Of a stretch of DNA of 64,000 bases, positions 17,944 through 26,368 are shown piece by piece. Position 1 is the first letter of the stretch. Each line of letters opens with the position of its first letter. Under the pieces are notes generated by a model. That model saw nothing but the letters and a program-made list of their open reading frames with translations. It was not told the DNA's origin and ran no database searches. Where the stretch lies: NCBI GenBank assembly GCA_947446645.1, contig CANFHA010000001.1, positions 186,001-250,000 of the forward strand, in the 5' to 3' direction. The translations under genes and the position numbers were made by a program. This DNA is from Chitinophagaceae bacterium. GTDB taxonomy: Bacteria; Bacteroidota; Bacteroidia; Chitinophagales; Chitinophagaceae.

Positions 17944-18129
17944 GTATTACTATAAATAAGTGCGTGAAATAACAAAATTGAATATATCGGAAAAATAGTC
18001 AAAAAAAGCCAATTGTTAGTTATTGGTACGTTATCACATAGCACGGCTGCGATCCCAAAACAGCTTGTGCCGTTTTGTTAAATGTTGACCACCGTTTTTC
18101 GCAGGCCATAAAATTGTAAAGGAAGTTGT

Positions 18130-18137
18130 TACTTTTG
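18130..18137 (+). promoter_or_regulatory. -7 box for the first signal peptidase gene
   Basis: TACTTTTG matches TAnnTTTG and lies 20 bp before the ATG at 18158, predicting a leader of roughly 15 nt. No -33 match is seen at standard spacing. Confidence 0.5.
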
Positions 18138-18157
18138 AAACCAAATAATATGCCCGC

Positions 18158-19357
18158 ATGGCTTTTCCTTTAGATAAGAATGCCCCTAAGAAAGAAAAAA
18201 AGAAAAAGCCGGTCTGGCGCGAGTGGCTGGACGCCGGCCTGTTTGCCATAGTGGCAGCTACGCTCATACGAACATTCTTTTTCGAAGCTTACACCATACC
18301 TACCGGCTCTATGGAGGGTACTATGCTTATAAACGATTACCTGTTTGTAAGCAAACTTGCCTACGGCCCACGTGTACCTATGACGCCGCTGGCTATCCCA
18401 TTGGTTCACAATACTATGCCGTTCTTTGGTGGTAAGTCTTACACCGAGGCGGTACAATGGAAATACCATCGCATGCCTGGTTTCGGCCACGTGGAGCGCA
18501 ATGACGTGGTGGTGTTCAACTTCCCTGCCGGCGATACGGTCATCACCGAAAATCCGGAAATGGATTATTACCAGGCATGCCGCGGCATTGGCCGCGAAAA
18601 TGTGATGAGCCGCAGTAAGATCATCACCCGCCCTGTAGATAAAGAAGAGAATTATATCAAGCGTTGCATAGGTGTACCCGGCGATGTACTGCAGATAAAG
18701 GATGCTCGGGTATATATTAATGGTCAGCCAAACGTATCGTACCCACACTCCCGGCTGAACTATATTATTAAAACCAATGGCCGCCCACCCGCCATAGATG
18801 AGGCCGCAGAGCAGCCGCAGATGATCAACCCTAATACCTACGTCTGCAATCTGGCCAACGACCAGGTAGCGGATGCGAAAAAAGCGCCAAACGTACTAGC
18901 GGTAGACCTCTACCTGAATACCCCCGCCGGCCTCTCGCCTGCCGACCCTGAGCAATGGGTTTTCCCTTTCGATACCGTTAACTACAAATGGAATCGTGAT
19001 AACTACGGGCCGCTTACCATTCCTAAAGAAGGTACTACCGTTACACTCACTCCGCAAAATATTGCTGTCTATCGCCGCATCATCCGCAATTACGAGGGCA
19101 ATACCCTGGAAGAGCAAAATGGTAAGTATATCATCAACGGCAAGGAAGCAACTACATACACCTTTAAGATGGACTACTACTGGATGATGGGCGATAACCG
19201 CCACAATTCAGCAGACTCCCGCTACTGGGGCTTTGTTCCCGCCGACCACGTTGTGGGCAAAGCCTGGTTTGTATGGCTCAGCTACGGCGAAGGTGGCCTG
19301 CTCAAAGACATGCGCTGGAAGCGCCTGTTCCGCGGCATCCACTCGCTGGAAAAATAA
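18158..19357 (+). CDS. lepB: Signal peptidase I, copy 1
   Basis: This 399-residue type I signal peptidase cleaves Sec and Tat signal peptides at the outer face of the inner membrane. A basic N-terminus (KKEKKKKP) precedes one membrane segment (~24-42). The catalytic Ser is Ser51 in IPTGSMEGTM. The general-base Lys is in NYIKRCIGVPGD. The box E motif MMGDNRHNSADSRYWGFVP is intact near the C-terminus. The protein is much longer than E. coli-type minimal enzymes because of an insertion of about 120 residues between the Lys box and box E, common in Bacteroidota. A close paralogue follows at 19504 after a strong terminator. Confidence 0.95.
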   Translation: MAFPLDKNAPKKEKKKKPVWREWLDAGLFAIVAATLIRTFFFEAYTIPTGSMEGTMLINDYLFVSKLAYGPRVPMTPLAIPLVHNTMPFFGGKSYTEAVQWKYHRMPGFGHVERNDVVVFNFPAGDTVITENPEMDYYQACRGIGRENVMSRSKIITRPVDKEENYIKRCIGVPGDVLQIKDARVYINGQPNVSYPHSRLNYIIKTNGRPPAIDEAAEQPQMINPNTYVCNLANDQVADAKKAPNVLAVDLYLNTPAGLSPADPEQWVFPFDTVNYKWNRDNYGPLTIPKEGTTVTLTPQNIAVYRRIIRNYEGNTLEEQNGKYIINGKEATTYTFKMDYYWMMGDNRHNSADSRYWGFVPADHVVGKAWFVWLSYGEGGLLKDMRWKRLFRGIHSLEK

Positions 19358-19373
19358 ATAGTATATAAATAAG

Positions 19374-19410
19374 AAAAAGGCGTTACTGCATCTGCGGTAA
19401 CGCCTTTTTT
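19374..19410 (+). terminator. Terminator between the two lepB genes
   Basis: AAAAAGGCGTTAC pairs with GGTAACGCCTTTTT around a short loop, with T6 at the end. It starts 17 bp after the first lepB stop, which argues that the second copy has its own promoter or depends on readthrough. Confidence 0.9.
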
Positions 19411-19503
19411 CTGCCCGGGCATTTGTTAAATATTTACTTAAGTTGCTTACCGGCAAAATAACTGTGGCTGCAGGTCGTTTCTTCCTGTTACAAACGCACA
19501 CAT

Positions 19504-20715
19504 ATGTTATTCGGCAAAAAAACGAGCACCCCGCAGAACTCTCTGGTGGAAAATAAGAAATCGGTACTGCGCCAGTGGCTTGATGCGGGCGTATTCGCCA
19601 TTATTGCAGCCACGCTCATCCGCACCTTTGTCTTTGAAGCCTACGCCATACCATCTGGTTCCATGGAAGGCACTATGCTTATAAATGACCACCTTTTCGT
19701 GAGCAAGCTTGCCTATGGCACGCGATTACCTATCACACCGCTCGCCCTTCCGCTGGTTCATAATACAATGCCATTCACTGACGACAAATCCTATTCAGAT
19801 GCAGTACAATGGAAATATCACAGGCTACCCGGCCTGGGCCGTGTTGAGCGTAATGATGTTGTTGTCTTTAATGCCCCTGACGGCGATACCGCAATAACAG
19901 GGCTGGGAGATGAAAGCCTCGACTACTACCAGGTATGTCGTATACTTGGCCGCGATGAGACCTATAGCCGGTATAAAATTGTAACCCACCCGGTGGACAA
20001 ACAAGAAAACCTGATCAAAAGATGTGTTGGCCTCCCCGGAGACAAACTGGAAATAAAAGATGCCCTCGTATATGTAAATGGCCAGGCTGCTGTCCGGTTT
20101 CCTCATTGCAAACTCAACTATATCGTGCACACAAACGGCACAGCTCCGGCCACCGATGACAATATTGAATTGACCCAAAAGATCAATAACAGCGAATATA
20201 TTTATAACCTGGCAAGCGACCAGGCGGCCAATATGAAGAAGGCAGTCAATGTCATATCCGCTGAACCCTATATTCAATACCCGGCAGGTGTATCACCCGC
20301 TACACCCGGGGAATGGGTATTTCCGCTTGATACCACCAACTACAAGTGGAACCGCGACAATTACGGCCCACTCACCGTTCCTATGGAAGGTACTACAGTC
20401 AACCTCACCTCACAAAATATAGCTCTCTACCGCCGTATCATCCGCAACTATGAGGGAAACACCCTCGAAGAACAAAACGGGAAGTTTATTATAAACGGGA
20501 AGGAAACTACATCCTATACCTTTAAAATGGACTATTACTGGATGATGGGCGACAACCGCCACAATTCCCTCGACTCACGCTATTGGGGCTTTGTTCCGGC
20601 AGATCACATAGTGGGCAAAGCAATGTGCGTCTGGCTCAGCTACGGCGATGGCGGAATGCTTGCCGACATGCGCTGGAAGCGCCTGCTGCGCGGAATACAC
20701 TCGCTGGAGAAATAA
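19504..20715 (+). CDS. lepB: Signal peptidase I, copy 2 (tandem paralogue)
   Basis: This 403-residue protein is collinear with copy 1. The catalytic Ser is Ser53 in IPSGSMEGTM, the Lys is in NLIKRCVGLPGD and box E is MMGDNRHNSLDSRYWGFVP, so all key residues are kept and the copy should be active. The same long insertion is present but diverged (for example AEPYIQYPAGVSPATPGEWVF against VDLYLNTPAGLSPADPEQWVF). The first ~20 residues differ. Conservation is highest at the membrane segment and catalytic boxes, suggesting an old duplication with both copies under selection. Different substrate preference or expression is inference. Confidence 0.95.
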   Translation: MLFGKKTSTPQNSLVENKKSVLRQWLDAGVFAIIAATLIRTFVFEAYAIPSGSMEGTMLINDHLFVSKLAYGTRLPITPLALPLVHNTMPFTDDKSYSDAVQWKYHRLPGLGRVERNDVVVFNAPDGDTAITGLGDESLDYYQVCRILGRDETYSRYKIVTHPVDKQENLIKRCVGLPGDKLEIKDALVYVNGQAAVRFPHCKLNYIVHTNGTAPATDDNIELTQKINNSEYIYNLASDQAANMKKAVNVISAEPYIQYPAGVSPATPGEWVFPLDTTNYKWNRDNYGPLTVPMEGTTVNLTSQNIALYRRIIRNYEGNTLEEQNGKFIINGKETTSYTFKMDYYWMMGDNRHNSLDSRYWGFVPADHIVGKAMCVWLSYGDGGMLADMRWKRLLRGIHSLEK

Positions 20716-20743
20716 GTATCGTTAGATATAAGAGTCAGTAATT

Positions 20744-20775
20744 GTTTGTAAATTTGCCTTATAAGCTATACAAAC
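20744..20775 (+). promoter_or_regulatory. yefM promoter (-7 box) with flanking inverted repeat, candidate autoregulatory operator
   Basis: A TAAATTTG -7 box lies at 20749-20756. It is overlapped and flanked by GTTTGTA (20744-20750) and TACAAAC (20769-20775), an exact 7-bp inverted repeat with an 18-nt spacer that ends one base before the yefM ATG. YefM-type antitoxins are known to repress their own operons at palindromes near the promoter. Use of these sites here is inference. Confidence 0.5.
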
Positions 20776-20776
20776 T

Positions 20777-21031
20777 ATGAGAGTTGTCGGTTATTCAGAG
20801 TTTCGCAATAATCTTGCACATAACCTTAATGTGGTAAATGAAGACACGGAAATCGTCATTGTCGCAAGGGCTCAAGGTAAGAATGTAGTGGTTATTGATA
20901 TGGATGAGTATAACTCCATAATGGAAACTTTACATTTGGTAAGTACCAGCGCCAATCGTAAAAGAATTGATGAAGCCATTGAAGAAATGAACAAAGGGAT
21001 TTCTTTTAGCCACGATCTTATTGAAGAATAA
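20777..21031 (+). CDS. yefM: Antitoxin, Phd/YefM family
   Basis: This 84-residue protein opens MRVVGYSEFRNNLAHNLNVV and contains ARAQGKNVVVIDMDEYNSIMETLHLVS, the conserved DNA-binding/dimerisation fold of Phd/YefM antitoxins. The C-terminal ~30 residues (NRKRIDEAIEEMNKG) are the part that wraps around the toxin in this family. The stop is 2 bp before the toxin gene, the usual tight coupling. It should neutralise YoeB and, with it, repress the operon. Confidence 0.92.
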   Translation: MRVVGYSEFRNNLAHNLNVVNEDTEIVIVARAQGKNVVVIDMDEYNSIMETLHLVSTSANRKRIDEAIEEMNKGISFSHDLIEE

Positions 21032-21033
21032 TT

Positions 21034-21288
21034 ATGGATCTGGTTTGGCAGACAAATGCCTGGGAAGACTATCTCTACTGGCAGCAACAGGATAAAAAGA
21101 CACTTTTCCGTATCAATGAACTTATTAAGGACACGCCGCGTTCACCTTTCAAGGGCATTGGAAAACCTGAACCGCTAAAAGGACAATATTCAGGTTGTTG
21201 GAGTCGTAGAATTACAGAAGAACACAGGTTAATATATGCGGTTAAAGACAACGCATTACGTATCGTTCAGTGCAGATTTCATTACTGA
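21034..21288 (+). CDS. yoeB: mRNA interferase toxin, YoeB family
   Basis: This 84-residue protein is full length for YoeB. The catalytic set is present: Glu in GKPEPLKG, Arg in WSRRITEEHRLIY and His-Tyr at the end (CRFHY). YoeB is a ribosome-dependent endoribonuclease that cuts mRNA at the A site when freed from YefM. The pair is intact. It sits between lepB and rfaE2 with no mobile-element remnant visible. Confidence 0.93.
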   Translation: MDLVWQTNAWEDYLYWQQQDKKTLFRINELIKDTPRSPFKGIGKPEPLKGQYSGCWSRRITEEHRLIYAVKDNALRIVQCRFHY

Positions 21289-21332
21289 ATAATTGCTCTA
21301 CCCCCCTTGTGCTTTTACCTTTTGACTTAACG

Positions 21333-21824
21333 CTACAATCCCTTTATCCGATCAATAATAGAAGTTGTAGAATATCCATTCACAAAAGGTATGATCTCCA
21401 CCCTGCCGCCATTCTGCTGCACAAAGTCCGCACCTACTATTTTATCTATGGTGTAGTCGCCCCCCTTCACCAGCACGTCCGGATTCAGCAATTGTATCAG
21501 CTCACCGGGGGTATCTTCATCAAACAGGCACACCGCATCCACACACAGCAGAGACGCTACCTGGAACGCCCTGTCCTGTTCATTGGTCACTGGCCGCTCA
21601 GCCCCTTTCAGCCGCTTTACCGAGCTGTCCGTATTTATACCCACTATCAGCACATTTCCCTGGTCAGCAGCGCGGGCCAGCAGGTCCAGATGCCCATGGT
21701 GAAGTATGTCAAAGCAGCCATTGGTGAATACAATCTTCTTGCCGGTAGCCCGCCATACATTGCACTCACGCACCATATCCTCACGGCTGTATATTCTGTG
21801 CTGTATCCAATCCAGCTTGCTCAT
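21333..21824 (-). CDS. rfaE2: D-glycero-beta-D-manno-heptose 1-phosphate adenylyltransferase
   Basis: This 163-residue cytidylyltransferase-fold protein has the nucleotide-binding motif FTNGCFDILHHGH (HxGH) and INTDSSVKRLKG followed by RPV, typical of RfaE domain 2 (HldE C-terminal half). It forms ADP-heptose from heptose-1-phosphate and ATP for lipopolysaccharide core or other heptose glycans. It is the stand-alone adenylyltransferase form without the kinase domain. Its start lies 44 bp inside the flippase-like gene, so the two are translationally linked. Confidence 0.9.
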   Translation of the reverse strand: MSKLDWIQHRIYSREDMVRECNVWRATGKKIVFTNGCFDILHHGHLDLLARAADQGNVLIVGINTDSSVKRLKGAERPVTNEQDRAFQVASLLCVDAVCLFDEDTPGELIQLLNPDVLVKGGDYTIDKIVGADFVQQNGGRVEIIPFVNGYSTTSIIDRIKGL

Positions 21825-22803
21825 CTCTGCGTTTGTTATACGGGTGAATTAATAAAAGGGAGATTACCCCAAGTATAATAATAAGACCTGTCTGCACCGC
21901 CCACGCTATCCAGCCAAACGCCTGCCCTGGCACCTCGTTTATCAGGTACAGTCCCAGCATCTGCTTCACCAGGAAGGGGTACAAACCTATGCCGCCCGGT
22001 GTCACTATCATCCCCACACTACCATATACCAGCACCATTAGCGCTGCCAGCGGACTCAGGTGCTGCGTAGCCGGCAGGCTCTTCAGCCCTATGTATATCT
22101 GCAGCACGTACATAAGCCATATCAGCACGGTATAGCCTATGAACTGCCACCTCTTTTTCATGTGCAGTATAGACAGTATACCCCGGTTCATTTCTTTCAT
22201 AAACCGGCCAAACTTGGTTTCCTTATTCTTGCGGTATATCACTATGCTGCCCACTATAAACAAAGCCAGGGCCACCACACTGGCTATCAGCACATGTTCA
22301 TGCGCCTTTATGCTTGCCTGTAGTCTATGCATTCGTGCACCTATATACTCGTCTATCACGCTGAACTGCAGCACAAAGGCCGCAAGTGCTATAATGAGCA
22401 GGCAAACGATATCAAACGCACGCTCCGCCACTATCGTGCCTATCATTTTATGCGCCGGCATTTTTTCATACTTCGCCAGCACCGTGCATTTGGCTACCTC
22501 CCCTGCTCTTGGCAGTGCCAGGTTGGTAATATAGCCTATCATCACGGCAAAGGTTGTATTGAGCACAGTCGGCTTCATGTCCACTGTTTCCAGCAGGTAG
22601 CGCCATCGCAGCGCCCTGAAAAAATGAGATAGAAAACCCACAAAACAGATGGGTATCAGGTAAAGGGGGTGAATGCTTTTTATCGCCTCAATAAGCTCGT
22701 CCTTCTCCTGTGGCTGCAGCTGGTGCAGCATGTGATAGACGATCCATATACCCAGTCCCAGAAAAACTACATATTGTAATATGGTCAGGAGGGTCTTCTT
22801 CAT
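21781..22803 (-). CDS. Flippase-like integral membrane protein (LPG synthase TM / AglD-YbhN type)
   Basis: This 340-residue polytopic protein shows the signature of the lysylphosphatidylglycerol-synthase transmembrane family: FFRALRWRYLLE near the N-terminus, NLALPRAGEVAKCTVLAKYE in the middle, and VYGSVGMIVTPGGIGLYPFLV near the end. Homologues lacking the synthetase domain are thought to act in lipid or glycan-lipid transport. It lies 20 bp after panD and overlaps rfaE2, so panD-flippase-rfaE2 is likely one transcript. The exact substrate is unknown. Confidence 0.85.
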   Translation of the reverse strand: MKKTLLTILQYVVFLGLGIWIVYHMLHQLQPQEKDELIEAIKSIHPLYLIPICFVGFLSHFFRALRWRYLLETVDMKPTVLNTTFAVMIGYITNLALPRAGEVAKCTVLAKYEKMPAHKMIGTIVAERAFDIVCLLIIALAAFVLQFSVIDEYIGARMHRLQASIKAHEHVLIASVVALALFIVGSIVIYRKNKETKFGRFMKEMNRGILSILHMKKRWQFIGYTVLIWLMYVLQIYIGLKSLPATQHLSPLAALMVLVYGSVGMIVTPGGIGLYPFLVKQMLGLYLINEVPGQAFGWIAWAVQTGLIIILGVISLLLIHPYNKRRDEQAGLDTAQNIQP

Positions 22804-22823
22804 AGTTGGTATAAAGGTATTGA

Positions 22824-23168
22824 TTACAGGCTATTATCCTCCTTCGGGAAAATAATAGTCGGCTTATGCTTCTTTGCCGCCTCAAACTCCATAGAGCAGT
22901 AGGACACAATTATCACGGTATCACCTACCGATATCCTGCGGGCGGCCGGGCCGTTCATACAGATCATACCGGAGCCACGGGTACCTTTTATTACGTACGT
23001 ATCCAGGCGTTCCCCGTTGTCTATGTTCAGCACAGTTACCTTCTCATTTTCAATCAGGTTCGCGGCTTCCATCAGGTCCTCATCTATAGTTATGCTACCT
23101 ATATAATGCAGGTTGGCCTCCGTTATCTTTACCCTATGGATCTTAGATTTTAATACTTCTATATGCAT
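22824..23168 (-). CDS. panD: Aspartate 1-decarboxylase
   Basis: This 114-residue proenzyme makes beta-alanine for pantothenate and coenzyme A. The self-processing site Gly24-Ser25 is visible in [11 protein letters not shown]; cleavage there creates the pyruvoyl cofactor. Lys9 in LKSKIHR and the block [19 protein letters not shown] are conserved. Length fits the family. A TAACTTTG box ends 8 bp before the start codon, so the message may be leaderless. Confidence 0.95.
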   Translation of the reverse strand: MHIEVLKSKIHRVKITEANLHYIGSITIDEDLMEAANLIENEKVTVLNIDNGERLDTYVIKGTRGSGMICMNGPAARRISVGDTVIIVSYCSMEFEAAKKHKPTIIFPKEDNSL

Positions 23169-23175
23169 AGCCGCG

Positions 23176-23183
23176 CAAAGTTA
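23176..23183 (-). promoter_or_regulatory. -7 box of the panD operon
   Basis: The minus strand reads TAACTTTG. Transcription from such boxes starts roughly 5-7 nt further on, which would be at or next to the panD start codon (23168). Confidence 0.5.
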
Positions 23184-23366
23184 AACGTTTACTTGATTGT
23201 TTAATCGTTAAATCCGCATCTAAAACTATACATATTTAATATGACGCGTGTATGCACTTAAAGGATATCAGAAAAATCTTTTAATCAAGCGAATCTGGGT
23301 TCAGGACAATGTTAAATAAGGTTAAACGTTGTATATATATAAAGCTTTACTCACTACTTTTATAAC

Positions 23367-24698
23367 ATGGCAGGCATAAAAAAATCAAAACTTCAATGGA
23401 TAAAAGCCCTCATGGTCTTTAGCCAGGTGCTGCTGCTGGTCTTTACCGCCCAGTGGCTATATAGCCAGTATACCGATCAGCAGGAACAACTGAAAAAGAA
23501 CCTCACGAAAGTGTTTACAGATGTGCAGCAGCGCATCTCCGACTCCCTGCTCATCACCAATGTTATGGACCCGGTTTTTACTTCCGGCGCCCAGGCAGAA
23601 ACCGAAGACCCGCAAAACGATAAGTTCCTCAAAGGCAGCCCCGGTAAAAAATTTGCCCTATCGCAGCAGGGTATCCACAGCGTACTTAGCGGCACCCACA
23701 TTTCCACTGCCGAAGAAAAAAGACTGTTCGGCATAGACACCATCAAGTTCAATGAAATGTTCGCCAGCACACTCAGGCAAAACGGCTGGAACTTTAGCTC
23801 AGAATGGATAAACAACAGTGACAGCAACAACAAAGCAGCCAACACCATTTTTATCAACAGCCCCTTCTTTACAGATGCCAATGGTATCGTAGTCAGCAAC
23901 TACCGCGATTTCATCTTCTGGAAAATGCTGCCACAAATGTTCTTTGTGCTCATCCTGTTATCGCTCACGGCCACCGCTTTTGTAGTTACCTTCAAAAGCC
24001 TCAGCGCACAGATCAGGCTCAGCCTCCTCAAAGACGACTTCATCAGCAATATGTCGCACGAGCTCAAAACGCCTATCGCTACAGTAAAAGTGGCCCTCGA
24101 AGCCCTCAACAACTACAACATTATTGATGATCCTAAGCTCAGCCGCGAATACCTGGGCATGGCCACTTCAGAAATGGACCGCCTGGAGCTGCTGGCCACC
24201 CGCGTGCTCAATACCTCCCTCCTCGACTCCGGCAAAATATACCTGCAGCAGGAAAGCCACGACCTGAAGGAACTGGTAGAAGAAGTGCTGCAAAACCTGC
24301 AGCCCCGCCTCCGCGAGCACAATGCACAGGTATCTTTCGCCGCAGGCCCGGGCTATTTTCCAGTGCATGTGGACAAACTACATATGCAGGGCGTACTGGT
24401 AAATCTCATTGACAATAGCCTCAAATACGGAGAAGCACCTGTTTGCATCAATATTGATCTTACCCTGCAAAACAGCACGGTGCAGCTTGCGGTAACAGAC
24501 AATGGCCCCGGTATACCGGAAGAATACAAAGAAAAAGTGTTCGAGAAATTCTTCCGCGTACCCACAGGCGACAGGCACAACACCAAGGGCCACGGACTGG
24601 GTCTTAGCTATGCCGCACAGGTTATGCGCCAGCACAAAGGCAGTATTGCAGTAAATAACCTGGCTGCCGGCGGCTGTATGTTTACCTTGACATTTTAA
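23367..24698 (+). CDS. Membrane sensor histidine kinase
   Basis: The protein has 443 residues. One membrane segment is near residues 14-32 (VLLLVFTAQWLY) and a second near 188-210 (MFFVLILLSLTATAFVV), enclosing a periplasmic sensor region with no recognised domain. The dimerisation/phosphoacceptor helix reads FISNMSHELKTPIATVK with His231. The ATPase domain follows, with NLIDNSLKYGE (N box), VTDNGPGIPEEY (G1) and GHGLGLSYAAQV (G2). It is 9 bp from the response regulator downstream, which should be its partner. The signal sensed is not evident. Confidence 0.92.
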   Translation: MAGIKKSKLQWIKALMVFSQVLLLVFTAQWLYSQYTDQQEQLKKNLTKVFTDVQQRISDSLLITNVMDPVFTSGAQAETEDPQNDKFLKGSPGKKFALSQQGIHSVLSGTHISTAEEKRLFGIDTIKFNEMFASTLRQNGWNFSSEWINNSDSNNKAANTIFINSPFFTDANGIVVSNYRDFIFWKMLPQMFFVLILLSLTATAFVVTFKSLSAQIRLSLLKDDFISNMSHELKTPIATVKVALEALNNYNIIDDPKLSREYLGMATSEMDRLELLATRVLNTSLLDSGKIYLQQESHDLKELVEEVLQNLQPRLREHNAQVSFAAGPGYFPVHVDKLHMQGVLVNLIDNSLKYGEAPVCINIDLTLQNSTVQLAVTDNGPGIPEEYKEKVFEKFFRVPTGDRHNTKGHGLGLSYAAQVMRQHKGSIAVNNLAAGGCMFTLTF

Positions 24699-24707
24699 CC
24701 CCTTCTG

Positions 24708-25397
24708 GTGAAAAAAATACTGTACATAGAAGACGAGCCCTACCTGGCCCGCATAGTAAAAGACACACTGGAGCTGCGTGGCTACGAGGTGCTGCATAAA
24801 AAAGACGGCAATAAGATAATGGAACAGGTGTCTGCATTTGCACCCGATATCTGCCTGCTCGATGTGATGCTGCCCAATGTGGACGGCTTTACGCTTGCCA
24901 CCCATATCCGGAACCTCAATCCCCAATTACCCATCATCTTCCTCACCTCAAAAACGCAGCCAAACGATATCGTAAAGGGCTTTTCCTCTGGCGGCACCGA
25001 CTATCTCAAAAAGCCGTTTAGCATGGAAGAGCTGATCGTGCGTACAGAGAACCAGTTGAAGATAATGAGCCGCGATACCTCCCCGCTCCAGTCATTGCCG
25101 GAGGAAGTAGTGCTCAAAAACTGCCGGTTTTATCCCGGCAGGTTCGAGCTGCACACCGGTAAGGGCATTATAAAGCTCTCTAACCGCGAATCCCAGATAT
25201 TGGCGCACCTCTGCACACATACCAACAGTGCCATAGACCGCCGCGAGCTGCTGCAGCTCGTGTGGGGCGACGACTCCTTTTTCAACTCCCGCAATCTTGA
25301 CGTCTATATCCGCAAGCTCCGTGGCTATCTCGAAGGTGCAGACGGCATAGAGATAGTGACCCTCAAAGGCAAAGGTTACCACTTTGTGGTATCATGA
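24708..25397 (+). CDS. OmpR-family response regulator
   Basis: The protein has 229 residues and a GTG start. The receiver domain (~1-120) keeps the acidic pair IEDEP, the phosphoacceptor Asp52 in LLDVMLPN, Thr in FLTSK and Lys in LKKPF. Residues ~130-229 form a winged-helix DNA-binding domain (LSNRESQILAHLCTHT, DVYIRKLRGYLE, IVTLKGKGYHFVV). It is cotranscribed with the histidine kinase upstream. Its DNA targets are unknown. Confidence 0.93.
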   Translation: MKKILYIEDEPYLARIVKDTLELRGYEVLHKKDGNKIMEQVSAFAPDICLLDVMLPNVDGFTLATHIRNLNPQLPIIFLTSKTQPNDIVKGFSSGGTDYLKKPFSMEELIVRTENQLKIMSRDTSPLQSLPEEVVLKNCRFYPGRFELHTGKGIIKLSNRESQILAHLCTHTNSAIDRRELLQLVWGDDSFFNSRNLDVYIRKLRGYLEGADGIEIVTLKGKGYHFVVS

Positions 25398-25430
25398 TCG
25401 GCTTTGTGTCCAGGTATTCATCAGTAAGCC

Positions 25431-25464
25431 ATTGAGCTTGTCATCCTGAGCGTAGCCGAAGGAA
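25431..25464. repeat. Dispersed intergenic repeat (TCATCCTGAGCGTAGCCGAAGG type)
   Basis: The stretch around TTGTCATCCTGAGCGTAGCC matches a short sequence I recognise as recurring between genes in many Bacteroidota and some other genomes. It lies between the response regulator stop and the PUR promoter. Only one copy occurs in this window, so the call rests on recognition alone. Confidence 0.45.
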
Positions 25465-25502
25465 AGCAATTGAGCCATTACATAAAACTTGATTCAATTT
25501 AA

Positions 25503-25533
25503 TTTGGATACTTCAACTCTTTAATTATTTTTG
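25503..25533 (+). promoter_or_regulatory. Complete Bacteroidota promoter for the PUR-family gene
   Basis: A -33 TTTG (25503-25506) and a -7 TATTTTTG (25526-25533) are separated by exactly 19 nt, the Bacteroidota consensus spacing. The GTG start at 25564 is about 25 nt past the expected transcription start. Confidence 0.7.
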
Positions 25534-25563
25534 TAGCATATTACTCACTTAAAACACAGAATT

Positions 25564-26031
25564 GTGGCGTACGAAAACAAAAATTTTGGCGAGAACCGTG
25601 GCGAGAACCGTGGCGAAGCACGTAACGAAAGTCTTTTTAGCAAACGTATCAAAGCCGGTAAGAGAAGGACCTATTTTTTTGACGTGCGCGCCACCCGTGG
25701 CAACGATTATTTCATAACCATCACCGAAAGCAAGAAGCGCTTTGATGATAATGGTTACGACAGGCACAAGATGTTTTTGTACAAAGAAGACTTCAACAAA
25801 TTCCTTGCTGGTCTTACGGAGACCATCAACTATGTGAAGACCGATCTTATGCCCGATTTTGATTTCGACGCATTCAACCACGACCAGGAAAATGAAGAAG
25901 GCGGCATGGTAACCTCGGAAATTTCAGAAATGTCAGAAATAGCCGAAGTATCAGAAGTAGCTGAGATACCTGAAGTATCAGCAGTTGCCAGCCTCAATGA
26001 TCATGGCAGTGTAGACGAGTGGAAAATGTAA
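25564..26031 (+). CDS. PUR-family nucleic acid-binding protein (DUF3276)
   Basis: This 155-residue protein starts with GTG. Residues ~25-100 (LFSKRIKAGKRRTYFFDVRAT, NDYFITITESKK, KMFLYKEDFNKFLAGL) form the single-PUR-repeat domain of the bacterial Pur-alpha family, known to bind DNA or RNA. The N-terminus has a short tandem repeat (FGENRGENRGE). The C-terminal ~40 residues are acidic and repetitive (SEISEMSEIAEVSEVAEIPEV), a likely disordered tail. It is monocistronic, with its own promoter and terminator. Confidence 0.88.
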   Translation: MAYENKNFGENRGENRGEARNESLFSKRIKAGKRRTYFFDVRATRGNDYFITITESKKRFDDNGYDRHKMFLYKEDFNKFLAGLTETINYVKTDLMPDFDFDAFNHDQENEEGGMVTSEISEMSEIAEVSEVAEIPEVSAVASLNDHGSVDEWKM

Positions 26032-26054
26032 ATTTCTACTTTTAAAATACTCAG

Positions 26055-26081
26055 ACCGCTGCACCTCGCAGCGGTTTTTTT
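26055..26081 (+). terminator. Terminator of the PUR-family gene
   Basis: ACCGCTGC pairs with GCAGCGGT around a 5-nt loop and is followed by a T-tract. It is 24 bp past the stop codon. Confidence 0.92.
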
Positions 26082-26368
26082 ATGTCCCTGCACCACATAT
26101 TGCCTTGATTTGAATGACCGTAAAAACACTCCGAAAGAACAGGTACGGCATGATAGACATTGAAATCACACTATAAGGACTCACGTCATTGCGCGGAGCA
26201 AAGCTTAGCCTTTGTGCGTGGCTGCGACAAAGCAATCTTTTACAACACCCGAAATTATCAATGTAGTATTAAAGTCCATTTGGCATGACACCTCCCCTCC
26301 TGTTTTTAGCGGTGCCCGCACCGGTCTGGGGTGGTTAACTCGCGCTTCCGCCGCCTGTTTACAAATAG
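26082..26368. other. Gene-free stretch with a dispersed repeat
   Basis: No credible gene is present. At 26184-26240 the sequence CGTCATTGCG...GCGACAAAGCAATCTTT resembles a widespread imperfect interspersed repeat (CGTCATTGCGAG...AGCAATC type) that I know from several bacterial phyla. The remainder up to the glycosyltransferase stop is unremarkable. Confidence 0.5.

Noticed and set aside
20777-21288. The YefM/YoeB pair considered as part of a larger defence island
   Set aside because: No nuclease, helicase, methylase, reverse transcriptase or phage gene lies nearby; the neighbours are lepB and heptose/pantothenate genes.
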